DNA of 54,502 nucleotides from Bacteroidia bacterium (lineage in GTDB: Bacteria > Bacteroidota > Bacteroidia > Flavobacteriales_D > Sanyastnellaceae): positions 1-54,502 of the forward strand of contig JAUICJ010000019.1 of NCBI GenBank assembly GCA_030427925.1, given 5' to 3'. The first letter of the stretch is position 1. The number at the start of each line of letters is the position of its first letter. The translations under genes were made by a program, and so were the position numbers. Below are positions 18,569 to 26,312 of this stretch, in pieces. Below the pieces are notes generated by a model. The model saw only the letters and a program-made list of their open reading frames with translations, was not told the origin of the DNA and ran no database searches.

Positions 18569-20826
18569 ACCCCGCCATGAAACACCTCCCGCTCCTTCTC
18601 CTCGTCCTCGTCGCTTGCACCGCCGAACCGCCCCCACCCCCGATTCCGATGGGCAGTGCGGACGGCCTCATTCCGCTCCCCGTTGAATTGGCCGTGGACA
18701 CCACCCGCCCGCCGCTTCAAGTCCGCGCGGTGAAGTGGTACCTCCCGACCGAATGGACCGATTCTTTGGCCATCGCCCCCAATTGGGTCTTCCCTGGGGG
18801 CGAACCGAAAGGGGCGGAGCCGGTGGACGTGCGCGTGGAGCGCGTGGACGGATTGGCGAAGGAGGGGTACACCCTTTCCATCGGCGAGAACATCCGCATC
18901 GAGGCGAGCACGGCCGCGGGCGCCTTCCGGGGGCTGACCACGCTGCGTCAGTTGGCGCCGCCGGATTGCGAGCGGTTCGACCGCTGCCGCGACGGGTTTG
19001 CCCTGCCCCAGCTCACGATCGCCGATGCGCCGAGCTACGGGCACCGGGGGCTGTTGCTCGACGTGTGCCGGCATTTCATGGAAGTGGAATTTGTGGAACA
19101 GGTGATCGATGGTTTGGCCTTGCATAAAATGAACACGCTCCACTGGCACCTGACGGAAGACCAAGGCTGGCGCATCGCCATCGACGCCTACCCGCGGCTG
19201 ACGGAAGTGGGCGCCTGGCGAACCGAAGCCGATGGCAGCCAGCACGGCGGCTTCTACACGAAGGACGACATCCGGCGCATCGTGGCCTACGCGGCCGAGC
19301 GCCACATTACGGTCATTCCGGAGATCGAATTGCCGGGCCACAGCCGGGCAGCCCTCGCGGCGTATCCGGAGCTGGGCTGCACGGGGGAGGAGCTGCCGGT
19401 GCCCAACGATTGGGGCGTGTTCAAGGACATTTATTGTGCGGGAGACGAGGCCACGTTCGCCTTCCTCGAGCAGGTGCTCACGGAGGTCCTCGAGCTCTTC
19501 CCGTCGGAGTACATCCACATCGGAGGGGATGAGGCGCCGAAGGTGCGCTGGGAGGCCTGTGCGAAATGCCAAAACCGAATCGCCACCGAACACCTGCACG
19601 ACGAGCACGAACTCCAGAGCTACTTCATCGGTCGCATCGGCGAGTGGCTCGCCGCCCACGGTCGCAAGCTCATCGGCTGGGACGAAATCCTCGACGGCGG
19701 CCTCCCCGACGGCGCCACCGTCCAAAGCTGGCGGGGCCTCGACGGCGCGCGCCAAGCCATTGCCCAAGGCAACGACGCGATCCTTTCCCCAACGTCCCAC
19801 TGCTACCTCGACTACCCGCTGGCGGCAACGGACATGGAGGAAGTCTATGGCTTCGAGCCGGAAGCGGTTTCGGGCGGTCCGGGCCGCGTGCTCGGCGGCG
19901 AGGTGAACCTGTGGTCCGAGCACGCGCCGCAGCACCTGGTCGAGTCGAAGGTTTACCCCCGTGCATCCGCGTTCGCCGAAGTGATGTGGACGCCGCCCGC
20001 CCGCCGCAACTTCACCGACTTCCTCGATCGCTTGGACGTGCACTACGACCGCCTCGACGGGATGCGCATCGATTATGGCCTCGAGACCGTGCCGGTGGTG
20101 ATGGAGAGCCAAATCGACTCCGCAACCGGCACCCTCGTCGCCGTCGTTGAACCCGCCATGCGGGGGGTGACCGGCATCGCGGGTTTCGTTCCCACCGGCC
20201 AAGACTGCCCATCGAGTGTGGCGGAGTTTGGCGAGCCGATGGTGGTGGAAGGCGAGGGCGAAGTGTGGACGGAGGTCGAGCACCGCTTCCGCGTGTTGAT
20301 GGATCCCCCGCGCTTTCCGGTGGCGGGGCACGTGGGGCTGACGGCCGCCCGCGCCACCATCGGCCACGACCTCAACCCCTACTACCCGGGCGGGGGCGAG
20401 CGCGGCCTCAACGACGGCCTCCTCGGCTCGATGGACTTCCGCGACGGCCGCTGGCAGGCGACGTCCGGCACCGACATGCACCTCCACCTCCGCTTCGACG
20501 CCCCCATCGAAATCGACTCCATCACGGTCCGAACCTACCGCTACCAAAACGCCTGGATCTTCGATCCGTCCCTCATCGAGTTCATGTGGTCGACGAACGG
20601 TTCGGACGTTTGGGAAGCGGCCGAAGTGCGGCCGCCTTCACCCCTCGCGCCCAACGACGAGCAGGGCATCGCCCGCTGGAGCGCCGCGGTCGGCGGCCGC
20701 CGCGCTTGGGCGGTCCGGGTCACGCTGAAGAATCCGGGGCGTTGCCCCTCTTGGCACGATGCAGCCACCGAACCCACGTGGCTCTTCGCCGACGAAGTCG
20801 TGGTTCACGGCCGCCAAGTGCGTTGA
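18565..20826 (+). CDS. GH20 beta-N-acetylhexosaminidase, lipoprotein
   Basis: 753 residues. The N-terminus MKHLPLLLLVLVACTAEP has a lipobox (LVAC), so the enzyme is probably lipid-anchored at the cell surface or periplasm. The GH20b domain is followed by the catalytic barrel beginning YGHRGLLLDVCRHFM, with LHWHLTEDQGWR and the catalytic pair Asp322-Glu323 in HIGGDEAP. The tail after about residue 520 includes a beta-sandwich region likely to bind carbohydrate. It removes terminal GlcNAc or GalNAc. The ATG overlaps the previous stop (ATGA); a second ATG four codons on (18577) is also possible. Last gene of the sugar operon. Confidence 0.9.
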   Translation: MNPAMKHLPLLLLVLVACTAEPPPPPIPMGSADGLIPLPVELAVDTTRPPLQVRAVKWYLPTEWTDSLAIAPNWVFPGGEPKGAEPVDVRVERVDGLAKEGYTLSIGENIRIEASTAAGAFRGLTTLRQLAPPDCERFDRCRDGFALPQLTIADAPSYGHRGLLLDVCRHFMEVEFVEQVIDGLALHKMNTLHWHLTEDQGWRIAIDAYPRLTEVGAWRTEADGSQHGGFYTKDDIRRIVAYAAERHITVIPEIELPGHSRAALAAYPELGCTGEELPVPNDWGVFKDIYCAGDEATFAFLEQVLTEVLELFPSEYIHIGGDEAPKVRWEACAKCQNRIATEHLHDEHELQSYFIGRIGEWLAAHGRKLIGWDEILDGGLPDGATVQSWRGLDGARQAIAQGNDAILSPTSHCYLDYPLAATDMEEVYGFEPEAVSGGPGRVLGGEVNLWSEHAPQHLVESKVYPRASAFAEVMWTPPARRNFTDFLDRLDVHYDRLDGMRIDYGLETVPVVMESQIDSATGTLVAVVEPAMRGVTGIAGFVPTGQDCPSSVAEFGEPMVVEGEGEVWTEVEHRFRVLMDPPRFPVAGHVGLTAARATIGHDLNPYYPGGGERGLNDGLLGSMDFRDGRWQATSGTDMHLHLRFDAPIEIDSITVRTYRYQNAWIFDPSLIEFMWSTNGSDVWEAAEVRPPSPLAPNDEQGIARWSAAVGGRRAWAVRVTLKNPGRCPSWHDAATEPTWLFADEVVVHGRQVR

Positions 20827-20990
20827 CCGCTCGATTTGAAATCCCCACTTTTCCGCAAGGGGCCGAGCCGTCGGGGGCATGCGGTCAAATCGGGGAGGCG
20901 ACGCGCCTGGAATCCAACGGTTAATCGGGGTTTACCATCCTGCTCCCCAAATCCGCGCGCAAACTGGGGATTACAAACGCAGCGGCGCTC
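20826..20990. repeat. Foldback repeat, tandem copy 1
   Basis: About 165 bases, repeated 211 bases downstream with few changes. The outer arms AATCCCCACTTT and AAACTGGGGATT pair with one mismatch. The left edge (GCTCGATTTGAAATCCCCAC) matches repeats at 34963 and 39713. No coding potential is evident. Confidence 0.75.
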
Positions 20991-21224
20991 GTGGATTGGA
21001 AGCGGAAACATCCATTCATCGCCGCCGAATTCGTCGACCGCTGGAGTTGAAATCCCCACTTTTCCGCAAGGGGCCGAGCCGTCGGGGGCATGCGGTCAGA
21101 TCGGGGAGGCGAAACGCTTGGCATCCAACGGTCAATCGGGTTTTGGTCCCATCCTGCTCCCCAAATCCACCCGCAAACTGGGGATTACAAACACAGCGGC
21201 ACTCATTTTTCCAACGCTCGATCA
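20827..21224. other. Intergenic region made mostly of tandem foldback repeats
   Basis: The 398 bases between the convergent hexosaminidase and haloperoxidase-like genes hold two repeat copies separated by 46 bases of unrelated sequence, plus about 20 bases after copy 2. I see no gene here. Confidence 0.7.
21037..21204. repeat. Foldback repeat, tandem copy 2
   Basis: About 168 bases, same order as copy 1 (arm, CCGCAAGGGGCCGAGCCG core, AATCGGG block, CTGCTCCCCAAATCC block, arm). The two copies differ by scattered substitutions and a small insertion near 21140-21150, so the duplication is not brand new. Confidence 0.75.
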
Positions 21225-24200
21225 TCAATTGCAGGGCAAGCCCCACACCGCGAGGAAGGCCATCAAATCCGACGTGCTGCAGATGCCGTCGCCGGTGAGG
21301 TCAGCGGGGTTGGATCCGCCAGCGGCGCCGTTGCTGAACTCCATGAGCAGGACGAGGAGGTCCGCGATGGCGCGCAGGCCGTCCCCGTTGAAGTCGCCAG
21401 GGCAGGAGCCGAGCATGTCGTCCTCTCCGCCGGACCAGCCGGCGAGGGGACGGGCGAAGGTTTCCGCGAACAGGAACGCTTCGATGCCCACGGCCTCGCC
21501 TATCGCGCGGCCGGGGAAGTCGTCTTGGGGCGGGTGGATGCCGCCCCAGATGCGGCTGAGTGCGCTTTGGTCCGCGGCATCGCGGTAGGTCGCCCACTGC
21601 AACTCAAAGCTCACCGACGGCCCGTCCTCGAAGACGAGGAATTCGTTCGCTTCCACGGGGAACACGCCCATGCCCCCGGGGAAGAAGGCGTCGCCCGTCA
21701 TCAACGTCAGCACTTCGGCAGCGGCGCGCGAATACGTGCTGTGGCCGCTCACGTAGCCTGCGAAGGGCGGCGTTACGAAGGTCGGCCGCTGGTACGGCCA
21801 CCATTCCGCGAGTCGGATCCAGCCCACGCCTGCCATGTCGGTCGCGGGGATTTCCACGGCATACGGCCCGCGCCAGCTGCGCACCTTCGGCTTGCCGATC
21901 CACGCGCCGTCTTCGCCCGTCAGTTCGACCGGGTCCGCGTCCGTGATGAGTTCGATGACCCCTGGGATGAGCGGGATGCCGGCGGGGGAGTAGTTGGGGG
22001 CTTCGGGATCGGAGCTTTGGCCTTGATCCGCCATCCAACGCAGCGCAGAAACCGGCCGCACATAATCGTACCAGCCCTTCACGCTCCACGCGCTGATCGC
22101 CGCATCGTGCATCGCCCCGCCCAGTGCGAAGTAGCCCATGACATCCCAAGCGAGCGTGTCGAGGACCGGCCCGACGCCGCGCCAACGCCGTTCCATTTCC
22201 GGCAAGTCATTCGCGTGGTTCATCACGGTGAACCAGTGGCCCGGCGGCGTTTCGGAGTCCGGCCCGTCCGCCCAGAACTCCGCGAGCACCCGCGCGTAGT
22301 CCCCGCGCGGCACCCAGTTTTCCTCGTAGGGCGCGCCGGTCGCGGGGTTGAACGCATGGCCCGGCCCTTCGATCACGCCCCCGTCATGGAACTGGTAGAA
22401 ATCCCGCGCTTCGTCGAACGATGCTGGGTAGTCGCCCATTCGGCCCATCGCGCCCGGGGAAATGTCCCACATCACGCCGTCCGCCGGATCGAGGTGACTG
22501 CTCCAAACCGCCACCATCGTGTGCCCCCACTTGTAGTCGGAGTCCAGCTCCGCGGGCACCTCCGGGTCGATGTAGGGCGGTGGCCCGGGATCGTGGTACA
22601 CTTGGTATTGCGAACCGTAGCGCTCGAACACGCTCACGTCTTCAGGCTGCAAACTGAAGGGCACCACGTCCCCCCATTCCGGGCTGAGGAAGTCGAGGTT
22701 GGAGCCGCTTGCGGGGTTGCCGCTTTGGTCGATGAACTCGGCGAGCTGGAGGGGCTGCCAGCGGTTCGGGTGGTCGAGGTTGCCGTTGCCCGGCTCGTCC
22801 ATCACGAGGTACCAGTTGATCGGATTGTAATAGGTGTTCGCGTAGCCGAGGGACTCGTGCGCGCCGTCTTGCAGGCCGAAGTCGATGATTTGGTCCGCCA
22901 GGTAATTGCCTAAGGCAGCGGCGTCATGGGCCACATCACCCGTGGTGTAATCGGTCGAAGTCAAGGCCAAATCGTACCCCAAATCCGCCATCCGATTCTC
23001 CACCTCCGCCAGCACCACCTCCGCCTGCGGCGCCAACGCGAACCGGTGCTGGATCAACCGCGCCACCCCATAACTGATGGTGGCCTCCTGCGCCGCCCGC
23101 CGCTCCTCGGGCGTCGCCAAATCCGGCACGCCCTCGAACGGGCAAGCGAACCCCGCCACCGTATCCCCCAGGAAATAGGGGGCCGGGGCGCCCAACGTGT
23201 CCGGCTCCCAGGCCACCCAGGCGTCGTACATCAACATCGAACTGTGCCACAAATTCCGGGCGTGGATGGTCGGCCGCGCCCAATCGTGCCGCACCCCATG
23301 CAACACCACTTCATTCCAAATCCGCGCCACCGAATGCGTCGCCGTCGAAATCCCCTCGTCGATGAGGTTGCCCTCACAATCCTCCCCAAGCAACGGGTAC
23401 ACGCAGCTCCCATCGTCCTCCACAGCGGCGGGAACGTAGTTGCACGCCCCGTCGTTGGTGCATCCGGAATAGAACCAAGGCAATCCCCCAGGTTCGACGA
23501 TCGCATAGGTGCTGTCGGCAACCAACGGTCCGTGCGTGCTTTCCACCCCGCTCGGCCACCGAATGTGAATGCTGTCCACGACTTGGGCGTCTCCCAAGCC
23601 CCAATGCAAGGCCAGGGGAGCCCCACCGCTGTAGCCCCGCCCGCAATGGACCTCTGCGATGCGCGCCACGCCGTTGTAGTAAGCGGTGGCGCGCGCACCG
23701 ATGGCGTCGCGGTTGGAAGTCGTCCCTTCGAGTTGCAGCGTCAGCCGGTGCCCCGTCGCGGCGTCGTTCCGCAAAATCGTCGGCCCCGGTTGCCCGCTGT
23801 TCCCGTGCGTCGCAATCACCACGTCCAAGTCCCCGTCTCCGTCCAAATCCCCCATCGCCATCCCGTTGTCCGAATACGGGTGCTCCAGAACCGCGTCCCC
23901 CGCGCTCACCACCGTGAACGTTCCGTCCGCCTCTCCGCGGTACAGGATGTTCGGTGCTGGGCTGAACAAATAGTCGTTCGCGATGTACAGGTCGTGCAGG
24001 CCGTCCTGGTTGTAGTCGAAAAAGGACGTTCCCCACGTCATGCCGGTGTCGTCAACGCCGGCCGCTTCACCGGCCGCGTTGAACGTGCCGTCGCCGTTCG
24101 AAAGGAACAGCTCGGAGGGGTACAGGTTCGAAATGTACAGGTCGAGGAAGCCGTCGTGGTTGACATCGGCCGCATCGACGCCCATGCAGTTGCCTTGGTA

Positions 24201-24923
24201 GTTGAGGCCGGCCGCGACGCCGCCGCTGGTGAATTGGCCGGAGCCGTTGTTGAGGTAGAGCAGGTTGGTTTGGTTCGCGTCGTGCGTCAAGTACAAATCC
24301 TGGTCGCCGTCGTTGTCCACGTCGAGGAAGAGGGATCCCATCGCCACCCCCATGTCCAGCGCGCCGCTCGCGAACGTTGCGTTGGCGAAGCCGGTGCCTT
24401 GTTGGTTGAGCCAGAGCACGTTTTGGGCTGACAAATTCGAACAATACAGGTCCACCCATCCGTCGCCATTGACGTCCGCCGCATTGAGGCTCCGCGTGGT
24501 GCTCAACACCCCCATGCCCCAATCGTCGGTCACGTCCGTGAAGGTGCCATTCCCGTTGTTGAGGTACATCCGATTCGCGCTGTTGCTGTTCCCCGTGGCC
24601 AAATCCGGATCCCCATCGTTGTCCACATCCACCCAAATCGCCGACATGGTGTTCCCCGGATCCGCAACCCCAGCGGCCGCTCCCACCTCCTGAAACTCCA
24701 TGTTTCCCATATTCCGGAACAGCCGATTCACCCCCAGCCGCGTGCCAACGTAAATGTCCAAGCGCCCATCCCCGTCGTAATCGGCCAATGCGATGGCGTG
24801 GTGGAATCCTGGCGTTCCCCCCAAACCACTCGATTCCGATACGTCGGTAAAGAGGGCTTGACCTTGTGCAGGGCCCGCCAAGGCAAGGCTTCCAAGCGCA
24901 AACAGAAGGGTCCGAAGGAACAT
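21225..24923 (-). CDS. Secreted FG-GAP/UnbV protein fused to a vanadium haloperoxidase-like domain
   Basis: 1232 residues. Signal peptide MFLRTLLFALGSLALAGPAQ. Residues about 25-400 are FG-GAP/VCBS repeats (many DxDGDxD calcium loops, e.g. DYDGDGRLDIYV), then an ASPIC/UnbV-like part ending near 510, one G-C-T repeat (GCTNDGACNYVPAAVEDDGS), then a PAP2/vanadium haloperoxidase-like domain with FAGYVSGHSTYSRAAAEVL and SRIWGGIHPPQDDFPGRAIG, which hold the Ser-Gly-His and Arg-x-x-x-Gly-x-His vanadate site residues. It ends in two dockerin-like segments (DFNGDG, DLTGDG) and LPCN. Such halves are often separate neighbouring genes; here they form one chain. It could halogenate organics or act as a phosphatase. 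Confidence 0.88.
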   Translation of the reverse strand: MFLRTLLFALGSLALAGPAQGQALFTDVSESSGLGGTPGFHHAIALADYDGDGRLDIYVGTRLGVNRLFRNMGNMEFQEVGAAAGVADPGNTMSAIWVDVDNDGDPDLATGNSNSANRMYLNNGNGTFTDVTDDWGMGVLSTTRSLNAADVNGDGWVDLYCSNLSAQNVLWLNQQGTGFANATFASGALDMGVAMGSLFLDVDNDGDQDLYLTHDANQTNLLYLNNGSGQFTSGGVAAGLNYQGNCMGVDAADVNHDGFLDLYISNLYPSELFLSNGDGTFNAAGEAAGVDDTGMTWGTSFFDYNQDGLHDLYIANDYLFSPAPNILYRGEADGTFTVVSAGDAVLEHPYSDNGMAMGDLDGDGDLDVVIATHGNSGQPGPTILRNDAATGHRLTLQLEGTTSNRDAIGARATAYYNGVARIAEVHCGRGYSGGAPLALHWGLGDAQVVDSIHIRWPSGVESTHGPLVADSTYAIVEPGGLPWFYSGCTNDGACNYVPAAVEDDGSCVYPLLGEDCEGNLIDEGISTATHSVARIWNEVVLHGVRHDWARPTIHARNLWHSSMLMYDAWVAWEPDTLGAPAPYFLGDTVAGFACPFEGVPDLATPEERRAAQEATISYGVARLIQHRFALAPQAEVVLAEVENRMADLGYDLALTSTDYTTGDVAHDAAALGNYLADQIIDFGLQDGAHESLGYANTYYNPINWYLVMDEPGNGNLDHPNRWQPLQLAEFIDQSGNPASGSNLDFLSPEWGDVVPFSLQPEDVSVFERYGSQYQVYHDPGPPPYIDPEVPAELDSDYKWGHTMVAVWSSHLDPADGVMWDISPGAMGRMGDYPASFDEARDFYQFHDGGVIEGPGHAFNPATGAPYEENWVPRGDYARVLAEFWADGPDSETPPGHWFTVMNHANDLPEMERRWRGVGPVLDTLAWDVMGYFALGGAMHDAAISAWSVKGWYDYVRPVSALRWMADQGQSSDPEAPNYSPAGIPLIPGVIELITDADPVELTGEDGAWIGKPKVRSWRGPYAVEIPATDMAGVGWIRLAEWWPYQRPTFVTPPFAGYVSGHSTYSRAAAEVLTLMTGDAFFPGGMGVFPVEANEFLVFEDGPSVSFELQWATYRDAADQSALSRIWGGIHPPQDDFPGRAIGEAVGIEAFLFAETFARPLAGWSGGEDDMLGSCPGDFNGDGLRAIADLLVLLMEFSNGAAGGSNPADLTGDGICSTSDLMAFLAVWGLPCN

Positions 24924-25070
24924 GGCGCAGAATTTGACGAACAATTTACGGCGACCTTGGTGGTTTTCTTGGTGACCACGACCGCGCCCGCAAATGAATC
25001 TTAATATAGTGATTATACGCATTGGTCTGTTAAATTATATCTTATAGAGTGCGTTTCGTATCCTTGCGCC

Positions 25071-25144
25071 GTATTCGTTCAACGAATGGGTACGAGTAGA
25101 TTGTTAGGATGGAAGGACGCAGGGGTGCGTCCTTCTTTCGTTTT
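25071..25144 (+). ncRNA. Candidate small RNA with intrinsic terminator
   Basis: In the 323-base gap before rpsT. A -7-like box TATCCTTG (25059-25066) precedes a short stretch containing a small hairpin ATTCGTTCAACGAAT and ending in a strong terminator hairpin. No open frame is seen. The predicted RNA is about 74 bases. No -33 element is clear, and I recognise no known RNA family; it could instead be the 3' end of an upstream transcript. Confidence 0.35.
25112..25144 (+). terminator. Intrinsic terminator
   Basis: GAAGGACGCA (25112-25121), loop GGGG, TGCGTCCTTC (25126-25135): a perfect 10-bp stem followed by TTTCGTTTT. Only the plus orientation has the T-rich tail. Confidence 0.75.
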
Positions 25145-25189
25145 GGGTTGAGGAAAAGGGGGGAGTGAACAGGATTTGGTGGAAAAGGT

Positions 25190-25219
25190 TTGGCGCGAAT
25201 AGAAAAAGGGCTATATTTG
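25190..25219 (+). promoter_or_regulatory. rpsT promoter
   Basis: TTG (25190-25192, within TTTGG), a 19-base spacer, then a perfect TATATTTG (25212-25219). This fits the Bacteroidota sigma-ABfr consensus. The leader to the ATG at 25247 is about 20-25 bases. Confidence 0.8.
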
Positions 25220-25246
25220 CCCTCCCTTAAACGAGGACATCAGAAC

Positions 25247-25501
25247 ATGGCCCATCACAAATCAGCGCTGAAGCGCATCCGCTCTGACGAAAAGAAGCGA
25301 GCTCGCAACCGTTACTACCACAAGACGGCACGGAATGCCGTTCGCAACTTGCGCGCGATGACCGACGCCAAGGAGGCAGCAGAAATGCTTCCGAAGGTGA
25401 GCGCCATGTTGGATAAGCTCGCTAAGACGAACGTCATTCACAAGAACAAAGCCTCCAACCTTAAATCCAGCCTCGCCGTTCACGTAGCGAAGTTGGGATA
25501 A
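25247..25501 (+). CDS. rpsT: 30S ribosomal protein S20
   Basis: 84 residues, basic and Ala/Lys-rich, with the family start [20 protein letters not shown] and the later [18 protein letters not shown]20 binds 16S rRNA in the small subunit. The ATG at 25247 gives the standard N-terminus and length; the longer open frame from 25190 includes the promoter. It has its own promoter and terminator, so it is a single-gene unit. Confidence 0.97.
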   Translation: MAHHKSALKRIRSDEKKRARNRYYHKTARNAVRNLRAMTDAKEAAEMLPKVSAMLDKLAKTNVIHKNKASNLKSSLAVHVAKLG

Positions 25502-25523
25502 GCGTTGCGCTTTTCGATATTCG

Positions 25524-25555
25524 GGCCTCCTGTGAGAACAGGGGGCCTTTTTTTT
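25524..25555 (+). terminator. Intrinsic terminator of rpsT
   Basis: GGCCTCCTGT, loop GAGA, ACAGGGGGCC: a 10-bp stem with one G-T pair, followed directly by eight T. Confidence 0.9.
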
Positions 25556-25595
25556 GCTCGAGGGTCGGGCGAGGTGGAAACGAGAATGGAACGAT

Positions 25596-26288
25596 ATGGA
25601 CGAGGTGAAGGAAGTGGGCGTGCCGTTGCGCGCTGCCATGCCGAGGGAGCGGTTGATGTTGGAAGGGCCGGAGGCGCTTTCCGATGAGGAGTTGTTGGCG
25701 ATCTTGATTCGGACGGGACCTGCGGGGCGATCGGCGCTTGAGGTGGCGCGTGAGTTGTTGGCGTTGGCAGGAGGGCAGTTGGGGGATTTGGGGAGGATGC
25801 CGGCGGATGCGTACCGGTTGGTGCACGGAATCGGAGCGGAGCGAGCGGTGGGGCTGGCCGCGGCCATGGAAATCGGTCGCCGGCGCGCGCAGGCTGCTGC
25901 GGAAGGCAGGGAGACGAAGGTGGTCCGAGCTTCCGACGTGTTTCAACGGTTCAAGCACCGGTTGGGGGATTTGGCACACGAGGAGTTTTGGGTGGTGTAC
26001 TTGAGGCGTTCCAATGCAATCCTTGCGGAGTTGTGCATTTCGAGGGGAGGGCTGTCGGGCACAGTGGCCGATCCGAAGGTGATTTTCGGGAAGGCGCTGG
26101 CGCTGCGGGCGGCTGCCTTGATTTTGGTGCACAACCACCCGTCCGGAAACCGCTCGCCGAGTGCGAGCGATCGGCAATTGACGCGCAACATGAAAGAGGC
26201 GGGGGCGTTTTTGGATCTGCCGGTCTTGGATCACCTCATCGTTACGCGAAGCGGGTATTACAGTTTTGCGGATGCGGGGGCGTTGTGA
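25596..26288 (+). CDS. radC: RadC/JAB-type family protein
   Basis: 230 residues. The N-terminal UPF0758 helix-hairpin-helix part has MPRERLMLEGPEALSDEELL and ILIRTG. The C-terminal JAB1/MPN domain shows the metalloprotease-type motif LVHNHPSGNRSPSASDRQLT (H-x-H and a downstream Asp). RadC was once linked to repair, but the role is unproven. I chose the ATG at 25596 (MDEVKEVG) over the TTG at 25554, which starts in the terminator tail. A 25-base gap with its own -7 box separates it from wecB. Confidence 0.9.
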   Translation: MDEVKEVGVPLRAAMPRERLMLEGPEALSDEELLAILIRTGPAGRSALEVARELLALAGGQLGDLGRMPADAYRLVHGIGAERAVGLAAAMEIGRRRAQAAAEGRETKVVRASDVFQRFKHRLGDLAHEEFWVVYLRRSNAILAELCISRGGLSGTVADPKVIFGKALALRAAALILVHNHPSGNRSPSASDRQLTRNMKEAGAFLDLPVLDHLIVTRSGYYSFADAGAL

Positions 26289-26300
26289 GCGGGTGTGCTG

Positions 26301-26308
26301 TAAATTCG
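26301..26308 (+). promoter_or_regulatory. -7 box, probably leaderless start of wecB
   Basis: TAAATTCG, then TCGC, then the ATG at 26313. Confidence 0.55.
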
Positions 26309-26312
26309 TCGC

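Noticed and set aside
18292-20547. 751-residue open frame opposite the hexosaminidase
   Set aside because: Antisense to a GH20 enzyme with an intact catalytic pair; no recognisable domain in the antisense translation.
20826-21204. CRISPR-like array
   Set aside because: Only two copies of a ~165-base unit, with no short regular repeat-spacer pattern and no cas genes.
25071-25110. tRNA-like T-arm (GTTCAAC) in the gap before rpsT
   Set aside because: The flanking bases do not form a cloverleaf; no acceptor stem or anticodon arm was found.
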